In this document: positions 44,909 through 54,194 of the stretch, in pieces
How the letters are laid out: each line of letters starts with the position of its first letter
Numbering within the stretch: the stretch's first letter is position 1
From: Vibrio pomeroyi
Lineage (GTDB): Bacteria > Pseudomonadota > Gammaproteobacteria > Enterobacterales > Vibrionaceae
Direction: 5' to 3'
Assembly (NCBI GenBank): GCA_041879425.1
Contig: CP090855.1
Location: 1,364,001-1,428,000, forward strand
DNA: 64,000 nt
Notes under the pieces: generated by a model
Told to the model about the DNA's origin: nothing
Seen by the model: the letters and a program-made list of their open reading frames with translations, nothing else
Database searches by the model: none
Program-made: the position numbers and the translations under genes

Positions 44909-47305
44909 TCAGTTAGAACAACTGTTGCCATTCGGGATACCACTGCCTAAGAACTCAACCCTAATTTGTTCGACATCTTTTAGGTATTGGTTGTTGGTTT
45001 GGTCTGCCTCATCAAAGTTGTTGAGGTTGACATTCCATGTCGAGAATGGAGTTGGCTGGAAATACGCATATTCGAATTTATTCGCCACTGCGCCATCTGT
45101 GATGATGCTAACGTCATTGGTGGTTGGATCATCCAAGCGGTAGTAAAACGCTCGTGAGACCGGGTTTGAACTGAATTGGTAATCCTGATCCTGATAGCGG
45201 TCGGCATAGTTACCTGAACTCGATATTCCAAGGTTGAGCTGCTTGCCATAAGGTAAGTTTTCCCCTTCTAAGAACACACGCACGGTAGAGAGTCTGACTC
45301 GGTCGAATGAACATAGTTGTGCTTGCCCTAATGGAATAGTGAAGTTCAACTCGCCAGTAGTTGCGAAGCTATCGAGTTGCTCTGGGCTAGAGATGGTGTA
45401 GTTGTCGATAGTGAAGTCTTGTGGTGCTGGCTGGAATGAAGAGAGTGCATTCACATACTCACTTTCTATGGACGCAAGGTCAAACTGGTAGTCCAAGTAA
45501 CTTTTATTCAGCGAAGGTGTGATCTCACTTGGTTTCAACGCCCAGTATTCGTATGCCTGAACATAGTTAGACAAAGCCACGTACATTGGTCGTTTGAAGT
45601 GCATTAGCACTCGCGACAGCTCACGCTCGATGGAGTCGAAACTTTCGCTGTCTACCTGATAACCCTCAATGGCGTCACTCAACCTTTGCTGTTGATTAGA
45701 GGTGACGTTTTTGGTCAATAAAAGGTCGACGAGTTTAGATTGCTCTTGTGCAAAATTAAGCTGAGTGATGTTAATTGCTTTGCCTAATAGCACCTGTTTT
45801 TCAAGTTCGACTAAGTATTGTCTCGCACCTTTAATTCCCAAGGTATCAGCAAGTCTTAAATTACTGCGGATCTCTGTGATCATCAGGTCCCAAGCAAGAT
45901 TGCTCTCATTCAAAGTCGGAATATTAAAGTCAAAGCCATCCATCGCTTCAGAGATTTTATGAAGTTTGATGGTCGATTTCACATCGGCGGTGAGTTGTGC
46001 GATGCCCGAAATGGTCTTGGTAACGCTATCAATGATCCCCGTGACTGATTTGATATTGGTGACTAAATTTTTCGCTTTATCCAGTGCTTCTGGCGTTTTA
46101 GCCAACTGCTCGGTGAGGTCGTTCACACCAGATAGATTTCCCGTGAACATGCCGCTGACGGCACTGCCTATCTCTGCGATGGCTTTGAAGATAGCCAACG
46201 CTGCATTGAGCTCTTGCTGAGTTTTCCAGTTTTCCACGCCGACCAAGTAAGTGGTTCTTGCACTCAGTGTCACAAGCTCCTGAGCTTTGTATTGGCTGTC
46301 GATTTCGGTCAGGCTGTCGCCTATTTTGTCTATGTTAGATTGGGTTTGAGTGATGATCGAGTCTTGCGCTCTGAGAACGTCTTCAACGTTAGCGAGTGCT
46401 AACTTCGCAGCTTCAATCTTGTCTTCGATCACTGTACTTCTGTCTTGAATGATATCCCACTGCGCTTGATACGCGATCATTGCATTCAGGTACGTTTCGT
46501 ATTTGCCTTGGTAGAGCACCTTGTCGAGATAAGGCACATAGTTGCTCTCTTTAGTGCTGAAACTAATGAACTGTTTCAAGGCAACGGTTTGAAGGTACAG
46601 GTCTGAAAGGATAGGGTCATCTTCCACCACTGAGCCTGCGTGACGCAAACTCTGCTCAATCCAGTTAATCAGTTCGAGGCTAAGCTCTGGGTTGTTGTCG
46701 AATAAGCTGGCAGCCATATCAAAAGAGCGGTTAACAATGTCGGTAAAAGGGGTGGTTGCCAGTTTCATTTGCCCTGTAATGTTCGAGTCGATGGTGGTTC
46801 TGCGGTAGTGTTCACCTGCTAGTACCACAGAGGTTCCATCGCCGTCTTCTGCAGAAAGGGCATCTCGTGTGATGCTGCCATCGTTTTGGAAGGCGAGGAC
46901 ATTAATCGGAGTTTCGATCTCTCCTGCAATCACAGTCACTGATGCTGCCGCGCCTTGTTGCCCGAGAACGAACGTCGGGGCACCTTGACCGACAATTTTA
47001 CGGGCAAATATGAGAATGTTTTGGTTATTCACTACCAAGTTGAAGTTTTCTGGAATCTCAATGGTATCGGCGAAAACGACGATCTTTGAGGGTTTAGTCA
47101 CGTAGAGGTTCTGCTCCGCAATCCAGTCACTGAGGTTGATGTGGAGATCAGATGTAGATCGAGAGAGAACATCGACATCGGAATAAGCAGATTGAACCCA
47201 AGTTGGGTATTCGGTGGAATTAGGCAAGTTATTAAGCTCTAGCCAGTCACTAGCAAAAGCTTGTGGAGATAATGAAAGAGAAATAATAATCGGTAGAATT
47301 CTCAT
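44909..47305 (-). CDS. Large secreted protein, beta/helical/beta architecture, possible toxin partner
   Basis: 798 residues, signal peptide ending at AFA (residue 18), AGGAC before the ATG. About 50-160: repeated beta strands (DTIEIPENFNLVVNNQNILIFARKIVG) suggesting a short solenoid. About 190-625: almost entirely helical, with a long coiled coil (about 285-345). An unusual hydrophobic, Gly/Ala/Ser-rich segment (LAIFKAIAEIGSAVSGMFTG, about 370-390) is followed by amphipathic helices (VTNIKSVTGIIDSVTKTISGIAQLTADV). About 630-798: beta-rich C-terminal domain with two Cys. It is 167 bases downstream of, and co-directional with, an alpha-pore-forming-toxin-like gene. Layout recalls large helical pore-forming or toxin-complex proteins, but I cannot name a family. 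Confidence 0.6.
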   Translation of the reverse strand: MRILPIIISLSLSPQAFASDWLELNNLPNSTEYPTWVQSAYSDVDVLSRSTSDLHINLSDWIAEQNLYVTKPSKIVVFADTIEIPENFNLVVNNQNILIFARKIVGQGAPTFVLGQQGAAASVTVIAGEIETPINVLAFQNDGSITRDALSAEDGDGTSVVLAGEHYRRTTIDSNITGQMKLATTPFTDIVNRSFDMAASLFDNNPELSLELINWIEQSLRHAGSVVEDDPILSDLYLQTVALKQFISFSTKESNYVPYLDKVLYQGKYETYLNAMIAYQAQWDIIQDRSTVIEDKIEAAKLALANVEDVLRAQDSIITQTQSNIDKIGDSLTEIDSQYKAQELVTLSARTTYLVGVENWKTQQELNAALAIFKAIAEIGSAVSGMFTGNLSGVNDLTEQLAKTPEALDKAKNLVTNIKSVTGIIDSVTKTISGIAQLTADVKSTIKLHKISEAMDGFDFNIPTLNESNLAWDLMITEIRSNLRLADTLGIKGARQYLVELEKQVLLGKAINITQLNFAQEQSKLVDLLLTKNVTSNQQQRLSDAIEGYQVDSESFDSIERELSRVLMHFKRPMYVALSNYVQAYEYWALKPSEITPSLNKSYLDYQFDLASIESEYVNALSSFQPAPQDFTIDNYTISSPEQLDSFATTGELNFTIPLGQAQLCSFDRVRLSTVRVFLEGENLPYGKQLNLGISSSGNYADRYQDQDYQFSSNPVSRAFYYRLDDPTTNDVSIITDGAVANKFEYAYFQPTPFSTWNVNLNNFDEADQTNNQYLKDVEQIRVEFLGSGIPNGNSCSN

Positions 47306-47356
47306 ATTAATGTCCTGTCGAAATGAGTATTAGCCAAATTTTGGGTAGCAGAAACC

Positions 47357-47386
47357 AACACCTTATTTTTCATAAGGCGTGGTGTT
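47357..47386 (-). repeat. Intercistronic hairpin in the toxin-like pair
   Basis: On the minus strand, AACACC...CCTTAT-GAAAA-ATAAGG-TGTT folds with a 6-bp inner stem and an outer stem broken by a bulge. It lies in the 167-base gap between the two secreted-protein genes, with no T-run after it. It could tune downstream expression. Confidence 0.5.
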
Positions 47387-47472
47387 CTGTTGTTATTTTG
47401 TTTTTATTGGTCTTGCTGCTTTAACTTATAGCGAGGCGTCGCTTTGCCGAGCTATTTGTCGATGGTTATGGA

Positions 47473-48711
47473 CTACTCCATTTCTTGAATATAAGCATTA
47501 TTTGCAAATGCCTTAGCTTTCTCGCTGATGTTATTCCAGTTCATTTCTGCAACCGATGTATTGGCTAATGCACCGATAGCACCAAGCATTGCGTCGTCTT
47601 TCATGATGTCGGCATTGTTTTGAGCTTCATCCAATGCTGCAAGCAGTGATGTGAAGTCGGTATTCATTTTCTGCCAATTTAACTTCAGCTTATTAATATG
47701 TGGGATAGCATCTTCAATTTGCTGAGATATAAGATCAATGCTTTCTGAAGAGCGATGGTAAGAGTTATATACCTTTTGTGTGTAAGACAATTGTTCTTCT
47801 AAATCTTTAACTTCATTTTGCAGTTCATTGCGAAGCTTACGTGCTTTCTCTGCTTTATCTCCGTAGACACCCATGATTGGAACAGCAACCAAAGGGAACC
47901 ACGCGTAGGTCACGGCGGTAGAGGCAACTGTGACGTAGTGAGTGTAGTCTCTGTTGAGCTGCGCGATTCGGGCATTGATGTCGTTTACTTGCTGTTGAAG
48001 TGCACTGCCATCATCCGTTAGATAGCCGTTATGTGTGCCTTCTAACACTTCAAGTTGCAGCTTTTGCGTGTCTAGTTGCGCAGAAAAGTCCAACAAGTTA
48101 TCACCCACATCGGACACCTCTTGCTGGTATCTCAATGAAAAGTTTTGCAGGCTTTTCAGGTAAGCAATCGCCATTTTTCGGTTGCGTTCAACGGCTTCAA
48201 TATCTTCTGGTAACGGTGAGAATGCCTTTGCCAACATCTCATTAAGGGCGTCGCTCAAAGGATTAAGCATGTAGTCTTTGATTTGCGCGTAGTTAGCCAG
48301 GCTTAGTGATAGGTTAACGATGCTTGGGTACAGGTCTTTTTTCCAGTAGAAAGCGGTGTCATGGATATTTGAGTATTGCTGAACTAAGGCTTGGAAGTTA
48401 GAGAAAGGAATGTCGTTAGGAATGCTAAAAGCCGATTTCATACTGGTTTCTGTTACGGGCAGTGCCAGTGCTCCCTCTACATAAGCTTGGATTTGGTACC
48501 ACTCTTGCTGCTTGAGGATGAAATTGTCGGTTTCTAGATCGATAAAGACGCCATTTTCACCGATGATCGTATCGTAGGTGATTTGAGGAATATTCTGTTC
48601 GGCTGACGCTTGATTAACTTGAATTGGCGCTGCTTGAGAAGTGAAAGCAAAAGAGGAAAGTAGCCCAATCGAGATCGAAGATAATACGAGTGTTCGTGTG
48701 ATTTTTTTCAT
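47473..48711 (-). CDS. Secreted alpha-pore-forming toxin-like protein (XaxA/HBL-type architecture)
   Basis: 412 residues, signal peptide ending about residue 27 (FAFTSQA), RBS AGGG. The mature protein is almost wholly helical. A long first helical block (about 60-255) leads into one hydrophobic segment, VTVASTAVTYAWFPLVAVPIMGVYG (about 260-284). This is followed directly by a charged coiled coil, DKAEKARKLRNELQNEVKDLEEQL. A central hydrophobic insert followed by GxxGxKAEKxR and coiled coil is typical of ClyA-superfamily toxins such as alpha-xenorhabdolysin A and Bacillus HBL/NHE. Family membership is inferred from architecture and motif memory, not from a search. The downstream 798-residue gene may encode its partner. 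Confidence 0.62.
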   Translation of the reverse strand: MKKITRTLVLSSISIGLLSSFAFTSQAAPIQVNQASAEQNIPQITYDTIIGENGVFIDLETDNFILKQQEWYQIQAYVEGALALPVTETSMKSAFSIPNDIPFSNFQALVQQYSNIHDTAFYWKKDLYPSIVNLSLSLANYAQIKDYMLNPLSDALNEMLAKAFSPLPEDIEAVERNRKMAIAYLKSLQNFSLRYQQEVSDVGDNLLDFSAQLDTQKLQLEVLEGTHNGYLTDDGSALQQQVNDINARIAQLNRDYTHYVTVASTAVTYAWFPLVAVPIMGVYGDKAEKARKLRNELQNEVKDLEEQLSYTQKVYNSYHRSSESIDLISQQIEDAIPHINKLKLNWQKMNTDFTSLLAALDEAQNNADIMKDDAMLGAIGALANTSVAEMNWNNISEKAKAFANNAYIQEME

Positions 48712-49404
48712 GTTTTATCCCTGTTAGATTTGTTATTAGCTTTTTTAGAGACAATAAGTCCCCCTACCATGAAAATGGTATTTCTATATATTTATGCGGG
48801 CTTATTGAATTCTTTATATTGTTATTGTTGTAATTATGTTGTGGGTATTTAAATGCACTCTCCATTAATGTGCTTTTTGTTTTTATAAGATTTGGTCAAT
48901 CTATAGTAAATTTATAATGAAAAGTTCTATTTAGATCACATATTCGGATCCGTATTGTTTGATTGTTGATCTATTTAATTTGGTGATATTTAAATCATTA
49001 GTTTCTGTTCTTTCTTCAGGCTATATCTAGAAAGGCGTCGGAGATTTTCATTCTATTCACCAATGAGTTAAGTGATAGAAATGTAATTATCATAATTGTT
49101 GTGATTATTACTAAATCTGTTGATTGAATTGATGTTTATATAATTAGAACGAGCGTTTTAAATTTGACCTGTGCCAAATAAATAAGAGGTTTAATATTTA
49201 GCTTTAATTAAATTAGCTGAATTTAAATTAGTAATGATTAAATTAGAGATATTAATTATAGGGTGGAGGTTGATTGGGTATTTAGGAGGCGATCAACCAA
49301 TAGGATGGCGTATTTAATAGTCAGGAGTGAATTTGTATTAACAGCATTAAGGAAGCTTGCCCATCATCGTGAGATATACACTGCTTGATGGACAAGCATT
49401 GGCG
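48712..49404. other. Long AT-rich non-coding region upstream of the toxin-like pair
   Basis: About 690 bases with no credible gene, strikingly AT-rich (many ATTTAAAT/TTAATTAAAT runs) compared with flanks. It holds a 6-1-6 palindrome AATTAT-C-ATAATT (49085-49097). Near the right end a hairpin arm pair GCTTGCCCATCA (49355-49366) / TGATGGACAAGC (49386-49397) forms a 12-bp stem with one G-U pair when read on minus, possibly the 3' end of the deaminase transcript. The rest probably carries the promoter of the toxin-like genes. Such AT-rich leaders are often H-NS targets. Confidence 0.6.
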
Positions 49405-50769
49405 TTAGTTATTATTCATTGCCAACTTACCTAGCTTCATCGCAGCCGCATGGTGGCGGTGCATCAACTGCTCCATGTCTACGCCAATCACTGCTCCATC
49501 GTTAACTCGCCATTTTCCGGCCACCATCAGCTTATCCGCTTGTTGAGCGCCGCAGAGCAATAGTGCTGCCAGTGGATCGTGGCTGCCAGAGAAGCGAATG
49601 TCATCCAGTTTGAACATCGCGATGTCGGCTTGTTTACCGACCTCTAGCGTACCAATGTCGGTTCTGCCCATTGCGGCGGCAGATCCTGAGGTTGCCCAGC
49701 GCAATGCGTCGAAGTGTGAAACATTAGCAGAGCCATATTGCAGGCGTTGTAGGTACATCGCCATGCGAACTTCGGCAATCATATTAGAGCCGTCGTTTGA
49801 AGCTGAACCATCAACACCCAGTCCGACCTTAACGCCAGCCGCTTCAAGGTCGTTGTTCTTACAAATACCGGAAGCCAACATCATATTGGAAGTTGGGCAG
49901 TGACTGATACCAATGCCCGCTTTGCCCAACCGTTTGATTTCTTCTGGGTTGAAGTGAATACCATGAGCGAGCCAAGTGCGTTCATTCAGCCAGCCCACAT
50001 CTTCCAGATAATCGACAGGGCGTAGGCCAAACTTCTCGATACAGAAGTCTTCTTCATCGAGCGTTTCGCATAGGTGGGTGTGCATCATCACGTTCTCACG
50101 CTCACTGATCTTGGCGGTCTCTTTCATCAGATCCGTGGTGACCGAGAATGGCGAACAAGGCGCGAGCGCGATTTGAATCATCGCCCCTTCATCACGCTGG
50201 TGGTAATCACGAATCAAGCGTTGGCTGTCATCAATGATGGTTTGTTCGGTTTGAATGGTGTGTCTTGGAGGTAGCCCACCTTCATCTTCCCCTAAGCTCA
50301 TTGAGCCACGCGTAAATATCGCTCTCACGCCTAGCTTCTCTGCCGCCTCGACTTGCAAATCGATGGCATGTTCTAGCCCGTTTGGTAGCAAGTAATGGTG
50401 ATCGGATGCGGTAGTACAGCCCGACATCATCAGCTCAACCAATGCTAGCTCTGTAGCTAGGCTCATCATCTCAGAATCGAGGTTGGCCCAAACCGGGTAG
50501 AGGCTTTGCAGCCAATGGAAGAGTTCTTTATTGAGTGCGCCGGGGTAGGCACGCGTTAGGGTTTGATAGAAGTGGTGGTGCGCATTGATAAGTCCAGGAG
50601 TCACAACATGACGAGAGGCGTCAACGCTGTAATCTACGGGTAAGGTCGGCTCTTTGTGTTTGCCAACCAGCTCAATGATTGTATTACCTTTAATGACAAT
50701 ACCGCCTTCTGCATCAGCGAGTGAGCCAGTGTAGATTGCGAGAGGATTCTTAATCCAGATGGTTTCCAT
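49405..50769 (-). CDS. 8-oxoguanine deaminase (amidohydrolase family)
   Basis: 454 residues. Metal sites: NAHHHFYQTLTRAYPGALN, HTHLCETLDEEDFC, AHGIHFNPEEI, GLGVDGSASNDGSN. The block HHHFYQTLTRA with APCSPFSV is the pattern I associate with 8-oxoguanine deaminases (Pa0142 type), which convert 8-oxoguanine to urate; plain guanine deaminase (to xanthine) is the alternative. Genomic context, next to urate-degrading genes and with no xanthine dehydrogenase in view, favours urate formation. It is 159 bases downstream of a NCS2 permease on the same strand. Confidence 0.82.
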   Translation of the reverse strand: METIWIKNPLAIYTGSLADAEGGIVIKGNTIIELVGKHKEPTLPVDYSVDASRHVVTPGLINAHHHFYQTLTRAYPGALNKELFHWLQSLYPVWANLDSEMMSLATELALVELMMSGCTTASDHHYLLPNGLEHAIDLQVEAAEKLGVRAIFTRGSMSLGEDEGGLPPRHTIQTEQTIIDDSQRLIRDYHQRDEGAMIQIALAPCSPFSVTTDLMKETAKISERENVMMHTHLCETLDEEDFCIEKFGLRPVDYLEDVGWLNERTWLAHGIHFNPEEIKRLGKAGIGISHCPTSNMMLASGICKNNDLEAAGVKVGLGVDGSASNDGSNMIAEVRMAMYLQRLQYGSANVSHFDALRWATSGSAAAMGRTDIGTLEVGKQADIAMFKLDDIRFSGSHDPLAALLLCGAQQADKLMVAGKWRVNDGAVIGVDMEQLMHRHHAAAMKLGKLAMNNN

Positions 50770-50846
50770 TCATAGTAGTCCTTAGCCATCTCAGCCTTTT
50801 CAGGGAAGAGGGTCTTTATTGGTATTTGCTGTTGATAGATAAATTC

Positions 50847-50893
50847 GAATCAGGGGCGTTAAAACGTTCAATGTTCTAATCATTCCCTGATTC
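50847..50893 (-). repeat. Inverted repeat between purine permease and deaminase genes
   Basis: GAATCAGGG (50847-50855) and CCCTGATTC (50885-50893) form a 9-bp stem around a smaller CGTT-AA-AACG hairpin. No T-run follows on the minus strand. A processing or attenuation element is possible. Confidence 0.5.
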
Positions 50894-50928
50894 TGTGAAA
50901 ATCGGTTTTACGTTAGTTCGAGAATCAG

Positions 50929-52380
50929 CTAGTTCGTTTTGGGCTCAGGGTTTTTTGATGCCGCTTGAACATCTGTTTCTGTACTTGCTTGTTGAATCTC
51001 TAATTGCTCGTCTGAGTGTAGTTCTTCTTCAGCCTGTTCTTTCATTTCTAGCTCAACTTGCGCTTGGCTCTCGGCCAACGCTTCTTGTTCTTCAGCTTTT
51101 GATGATTTTGGTAACACAAGGTTAAGAACAACCGTCATGATGGTGCCAGTCGTAATGCCAGAGTGCAGGAAGTTCGCCAAATCATGTGGCAAGTGTTGCA
51201 GCAGTCTTGGCTCGAAGGTGACGGCTAAGCCAGACGCTAAACCTACACAGATTACCAAGGCATTTCGCTTGGTGTCTGCGGCTTTGATCAACATGCGGAT
51301 ACCCGCGTAGGCAATCATTCCGAACATGACAAAACCCACGCCGCCTAATACGGGTTTAGGAATCGTGACGGCAATAGCAGCTAATTTCGGGAATAAACCA
51401 CCTAAAATCAGCAAGCCACCTGTTGCAGCCACTACATAGCGACTTGCCACACCTGTGATACCTACAATACCGACGTTTTGGCTGAATGACGCTAGTGGCA
51501 TCGCTGTTAAAATCGAAGATAAGGTACTACCAAGGCCATCACCCAGTAATCCACGTTTTAGATCTTTACCGCTGACTTGGGTTTGACAGTTGTTGCCAAG
51601 CGCCATGAAGTCGCCTGTCGCTTCCGCGATAACCACGATGTACACCAAGCTCATGCTGATGATGGCACTGGCAGAAAAGGTAAAGCCGTATTTGAAAGGT
51701 TCAGGACCACCGACCCAAGCCGCAGAACTTATTTGTTCAAGGTCGACCATACCGAGTGACAGCGCCACAATGTAACCGCCTGCTAGGCCAATCACGATAG
51801 CGGAGGCCGCAACCGCGCCTTTACAGTAAACCGATACGCCAATCACTATCCCCAAAGAGACCAGTGCGAGAAACAGTTTAGGTAGCGTGGCGAATTGTTC
51901 CGTGTTGGCAGGAGAATCGCCAACCCAGTTCATGGCAACCGGTAAAATGGTTAAGCCGATTAAGGTAACCACAACACCACTTACCACGGTTGGGAACAGC
52001 TTTCGAACCTTGTCCATGTAGAAGCTGGCACCAATGACCACAAACGAGCCGATAAGCGCCGAGCCCATAATGGCGGCGACACCACCTTCGTTACCGATCG
52101 AAATAGCCACACCTAAAAAGGCAAAGCTCGAACCCATAACAACGGGCAATCGAATGCCAACAGGGCCAAAGCCAAGACATTGCGCGACAGTCACAATACC
52201 AGACGCCAATAGCGCTGCATTGATCAGTGAAACGATCTCTGTGTTGGGTAGGCCGATGGAGGCGCCGACAATAAGAGGGACAGCGACGATGCCACCAATC
52301 GAGGCGAGCATGTGCTGTAAAGCGAGTAGAAGGGTTAGCCCATGAGGCGGTCTTTCATTAAGGGTGTACAGAAGTTTCAT
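50929..52380 (-). CDS. NCS2 family urate/xanthine permease
   Basis: 483 residues. It is a nucleobase-cation symporter-2 protein: TM1 LLLALQHMLASIGGIVAVPLIVG (the conserved QH), and TM8-10 signature SFSQNVGIVGITGVASRYV with the Q-N-x-G motif of UacT/XanQ/UapA-type carriers. It imports urate and/or xanthine with protons. The C-terminus carries an unusual, highly acidic extension of about 50 residues (KAEEQEALAESQAQVELEMK...). Position among urate-degrading genes favours urate as substrate. Confidence 0.88.
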   Translation of the reverse strand: MKLLYTLNERPPHGLTLLLALQHMLASIGGIVAVPLIVGASIGLPNTEIVSLINAALLASGIVTVAQCLGFGPVGIRLPVVMGSSFAFLGVAISIGNEGGVAAIMGSALIGSFVVIGASFYMDKVRKLFPTVVSGVVVTLIGLTILPVAMNWVGDSPANTEQFATLPKLFLALVSLGIVIGVSVYCKGAVAASAIVIGLAGGYIVALSLGMVDLEQISSAAWVGGPEPFKYGFTFSASAIISMSLVYIVVIAEATGDFMALGNNCQTQVSGKDLKRGLLGDGLGSTLSSILTAMPLASFSQNVGIVGITGVASRYVVAATGGLLILGGLFPKLAAIAVTIPKPVLGGVGFVMFGMIAYAGIRMLIKAADTKRNALVICVGLASGLAVTFEPRLLQHLPHDLANFLHSGITTGTIMTVVLNLVLPKSSKAEEQEALAESQAQVELEMKEQAEEELHSDEQLEIQQASTETDVQAASKNPEPKTN

Positions 52381-52556
52381 TTGATATTCCTCTGCCTGCG
52401 TTTCCGTTTACAGACGATTGGCGGTCAAATAATGACTTCTACAAACTGCGTAGGGTCATAAAAAAGGTGCGCTAAAGTAACGGGTTGCTTGTGTGTTCCG
52501 CTGATTAGCACAATTAGCTTTTTCTTAAAAATGATGTTGTAACCTGTTTTTTGATA

Positions 52557-52580
52557 GCTCGGCCTGCGAACAGGCCAAGC
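52557..52580 (-). repeat. Stable UUCG-loop hairpin after the AzgA-type permease gene
   Basis: On minus, GCTTGGCCTG-TTCG-CAGGCCGAGC is a 10-bp stem with one G-U pair and a TTCG loop, 19 bases after the permease stop. It has no T-run, so it is more likely an RNA-end stabiliser or Rho-related element than an intrinsic terminator. Confidence 0.6.
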
Positions 52581-52598
52581 GATAGTTGCGTTTGATGG

Positions 52599-53942
52599 TT
52601 AACCGATGAACACTAGCTTGGCGATAAAGATAACCGCTAGGAAGTACATCGAGATAGACACATCTTTGGTTTTACCTGTCGCCAGTTTAAGCACGGTGTA
52701 GGTAATGAAACCCAGTGCAATACCATTAGCGATAGAGAAGGTCAGCGGCATCATCAGTGCGGTAATCGCGGCTGGTGCGCCGTTAGTAAAGTCTTTCCAA
52801 TCGACGTGCTGCATGCTGCTCATCATCACGAATGCGACGTAAATAAGAGCACCAGACGTAGCGTAAGCTGGGATCATACCTGCAAGCGGTGATAGGAAAA
52901 TTGCCGCTAAGAACAATACACCAACCACAATTGCTGAGAGGCCTGTTCGTGCGCCTGCTGCAACACCAGCGGCACTCTCTACATAACTGGTTACTGGCGG
53001 ACAACCCACACACGCACCTGCCACGCTTGAAATACTGTCGGCTTTCAGTGCTTTGCTCAGACCTTCAATCTTACCCGTTTCAGGATTGGTCAGATTTGCA
53101 CGCTCAGCCACGCCCATTAATGTACCCGCGGTATCGAACATGTTTACAAAAAGGAAAGCCAAGATAACGCTGATCATCGATACGTTCAGTGCGCCTGCGA
53201 TATCCATTGCCATAAAGGTTGGTGCTAGGCTTGGTGGTGCAGCGAAGAAGCCATCGTAGTGAACTAGGCCAAGCATCATGCCGACTAGCGTTACACTCAA
53301 AATACCGATAAGTACCGCGCCAAATACTTTACGTTCACTCAGAACCGCAATGATCAAGAATGCGATAGCAGCAAGCAGAGCTTCTGGTTTGGTGAAATCA
53401 CCCAGTGAAACCAAAGTTGCTGGGTTTTCGACGACGATACCCGCTGTTTTTAATCCAATTAGACCTAAGAACAGACCAACACCCGCAGTCATGGAATAGC
53501 GCAAGCTCTCAGGAATACTCTCGATGATCCATTGGCGGACTTTGTAGAAACTCATCCCGACAAACAAGATACCGGAGATAAACACCGCACCTAGCGCCAC
53601 TTCCCAGCTGTAGCCCATTTCGCTTACTACTGTGAACGAGAAGAAGGCGTTCAAGCCCATGCCCGGAGCAAGGCCGACAGGCCAGTTAGCAAATAAGCCC
53701 ATTAACAAACAACCAATCGCGGCACCAATACAGGTAGCGACAAATACTGCCCCTGCATCCATGCCTGAAGCGGCCATGATTTGTGGGTTAACGAAGATGA
53801 TATAAGCCATGGTCGCGAAGGTGGTGACACCGCCGACTAACTCATTTTTTACGCTGCTTCCGTGTGCCTTAATCTTAAAGAGTTTCTCTAAAATTCCGTT
53901 GTCCGCATCTTGGTTGAGTATTTCTGTTTTACTCTCACTCAT
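52599..53942 (-). CDS. AzgA-like purine (adenine/guanine/hypoxanthine) permease
   Basis: 447 residues from the ATG at 53942 (AAGGAC upstream); the frame extends 10 codons further without an RBS. Family marks: GGVTTFATMAYIIFVNPQIMAASGMD at the N-terminus, GLAPGMGLNAFFSFTVV, FLFVNMFDTAGTLMGVAERANL, and SVAGACVGCPPVTSYVESAAGVAAGARTGL. These are 14-helix proton symporters for adenine, guanine and hypoxanthine. With the second permease and the deaminase, it supplies substrate for the urate pathway. Confidence 0.92.
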   Translation of the reverse strand: MSESKTEILNQDADNGILEKLFKIKAHGSSVKNELVGGVTTFATMAYIIFVNPQIMAASGMDAGAVFVATCIGAAIGCLLMGLFANWPVGLAPGMGLNAFFSFTVVSEMGYSWEVALGAVFISGILFVGMSFYKVRQWIIESIPESLRYSMTAGVGLFLGLIGLKTAGIVVENPATLVSLGDFTKPEALLAAIAFLIIAVLSERKVFGAVLIGILSVTLVGMMLGLVHYDGFFAAPPSLAPTFMAMDIAGALNVSMISVILAFLFVNMFDTAGTLMGVAERANLTNPETGKIEGLSKALKADSISSVAGACVGCPPVTSYVESAAGVAAGARTGLSAIVVGVLFLAAIFLSPLAGMIPAYATSGALIYVAFVMMSSMQHVDWKDFTNGAPAAITALMMPLTFSIANGIALGFITYTVLKLATGKTKDVSISMYFLAVIFIAKLVFIG

Positions 53943-54107
53943 GTCTGCAAGTCCTTTTATGTTGTGATCCATTTATTGAATACAGCGAGATTTCAATATT
54001 AAGTTTTAAGGTTTTTCCTAGCCGTTATTTCTCTAGTTATCTGTTCTCTAGTCATCAACTTCTAACTAATAACGTTGTTAGTATTTTTATATGAGCGTGT
54101 TTAGTGA

Positions 54108-54129
54108 GTGCACACCTTTTGGGGTGCAC
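54108..54129. repeat. Hairpin between HIU hydrolase and AzgA-type permease genes
   Basis: GTGCACACC-TTTT-GGGGTGCAC, 9 positions with one A-G mismatch. It sits after the HIU hydrolase stop on minus. No T-run follows. Confidence 0.5.
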
Positions 54130-54194
54130 ACATCACGCATGAATCTGTTTATTGTTTAGTGGTTGAGCCTAGATCGGGATTCTAAGCGTCAGGA

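Noticed and set aside
49081..49099. Possible Fur box in the AT-rich leader of the toxin-like genes
   Set aside because: AATTAT-C-ATAATT is palindromic but matches the Fur arms poorly compared with the two sites reported, and the region is AT-rich enough for chance matches.
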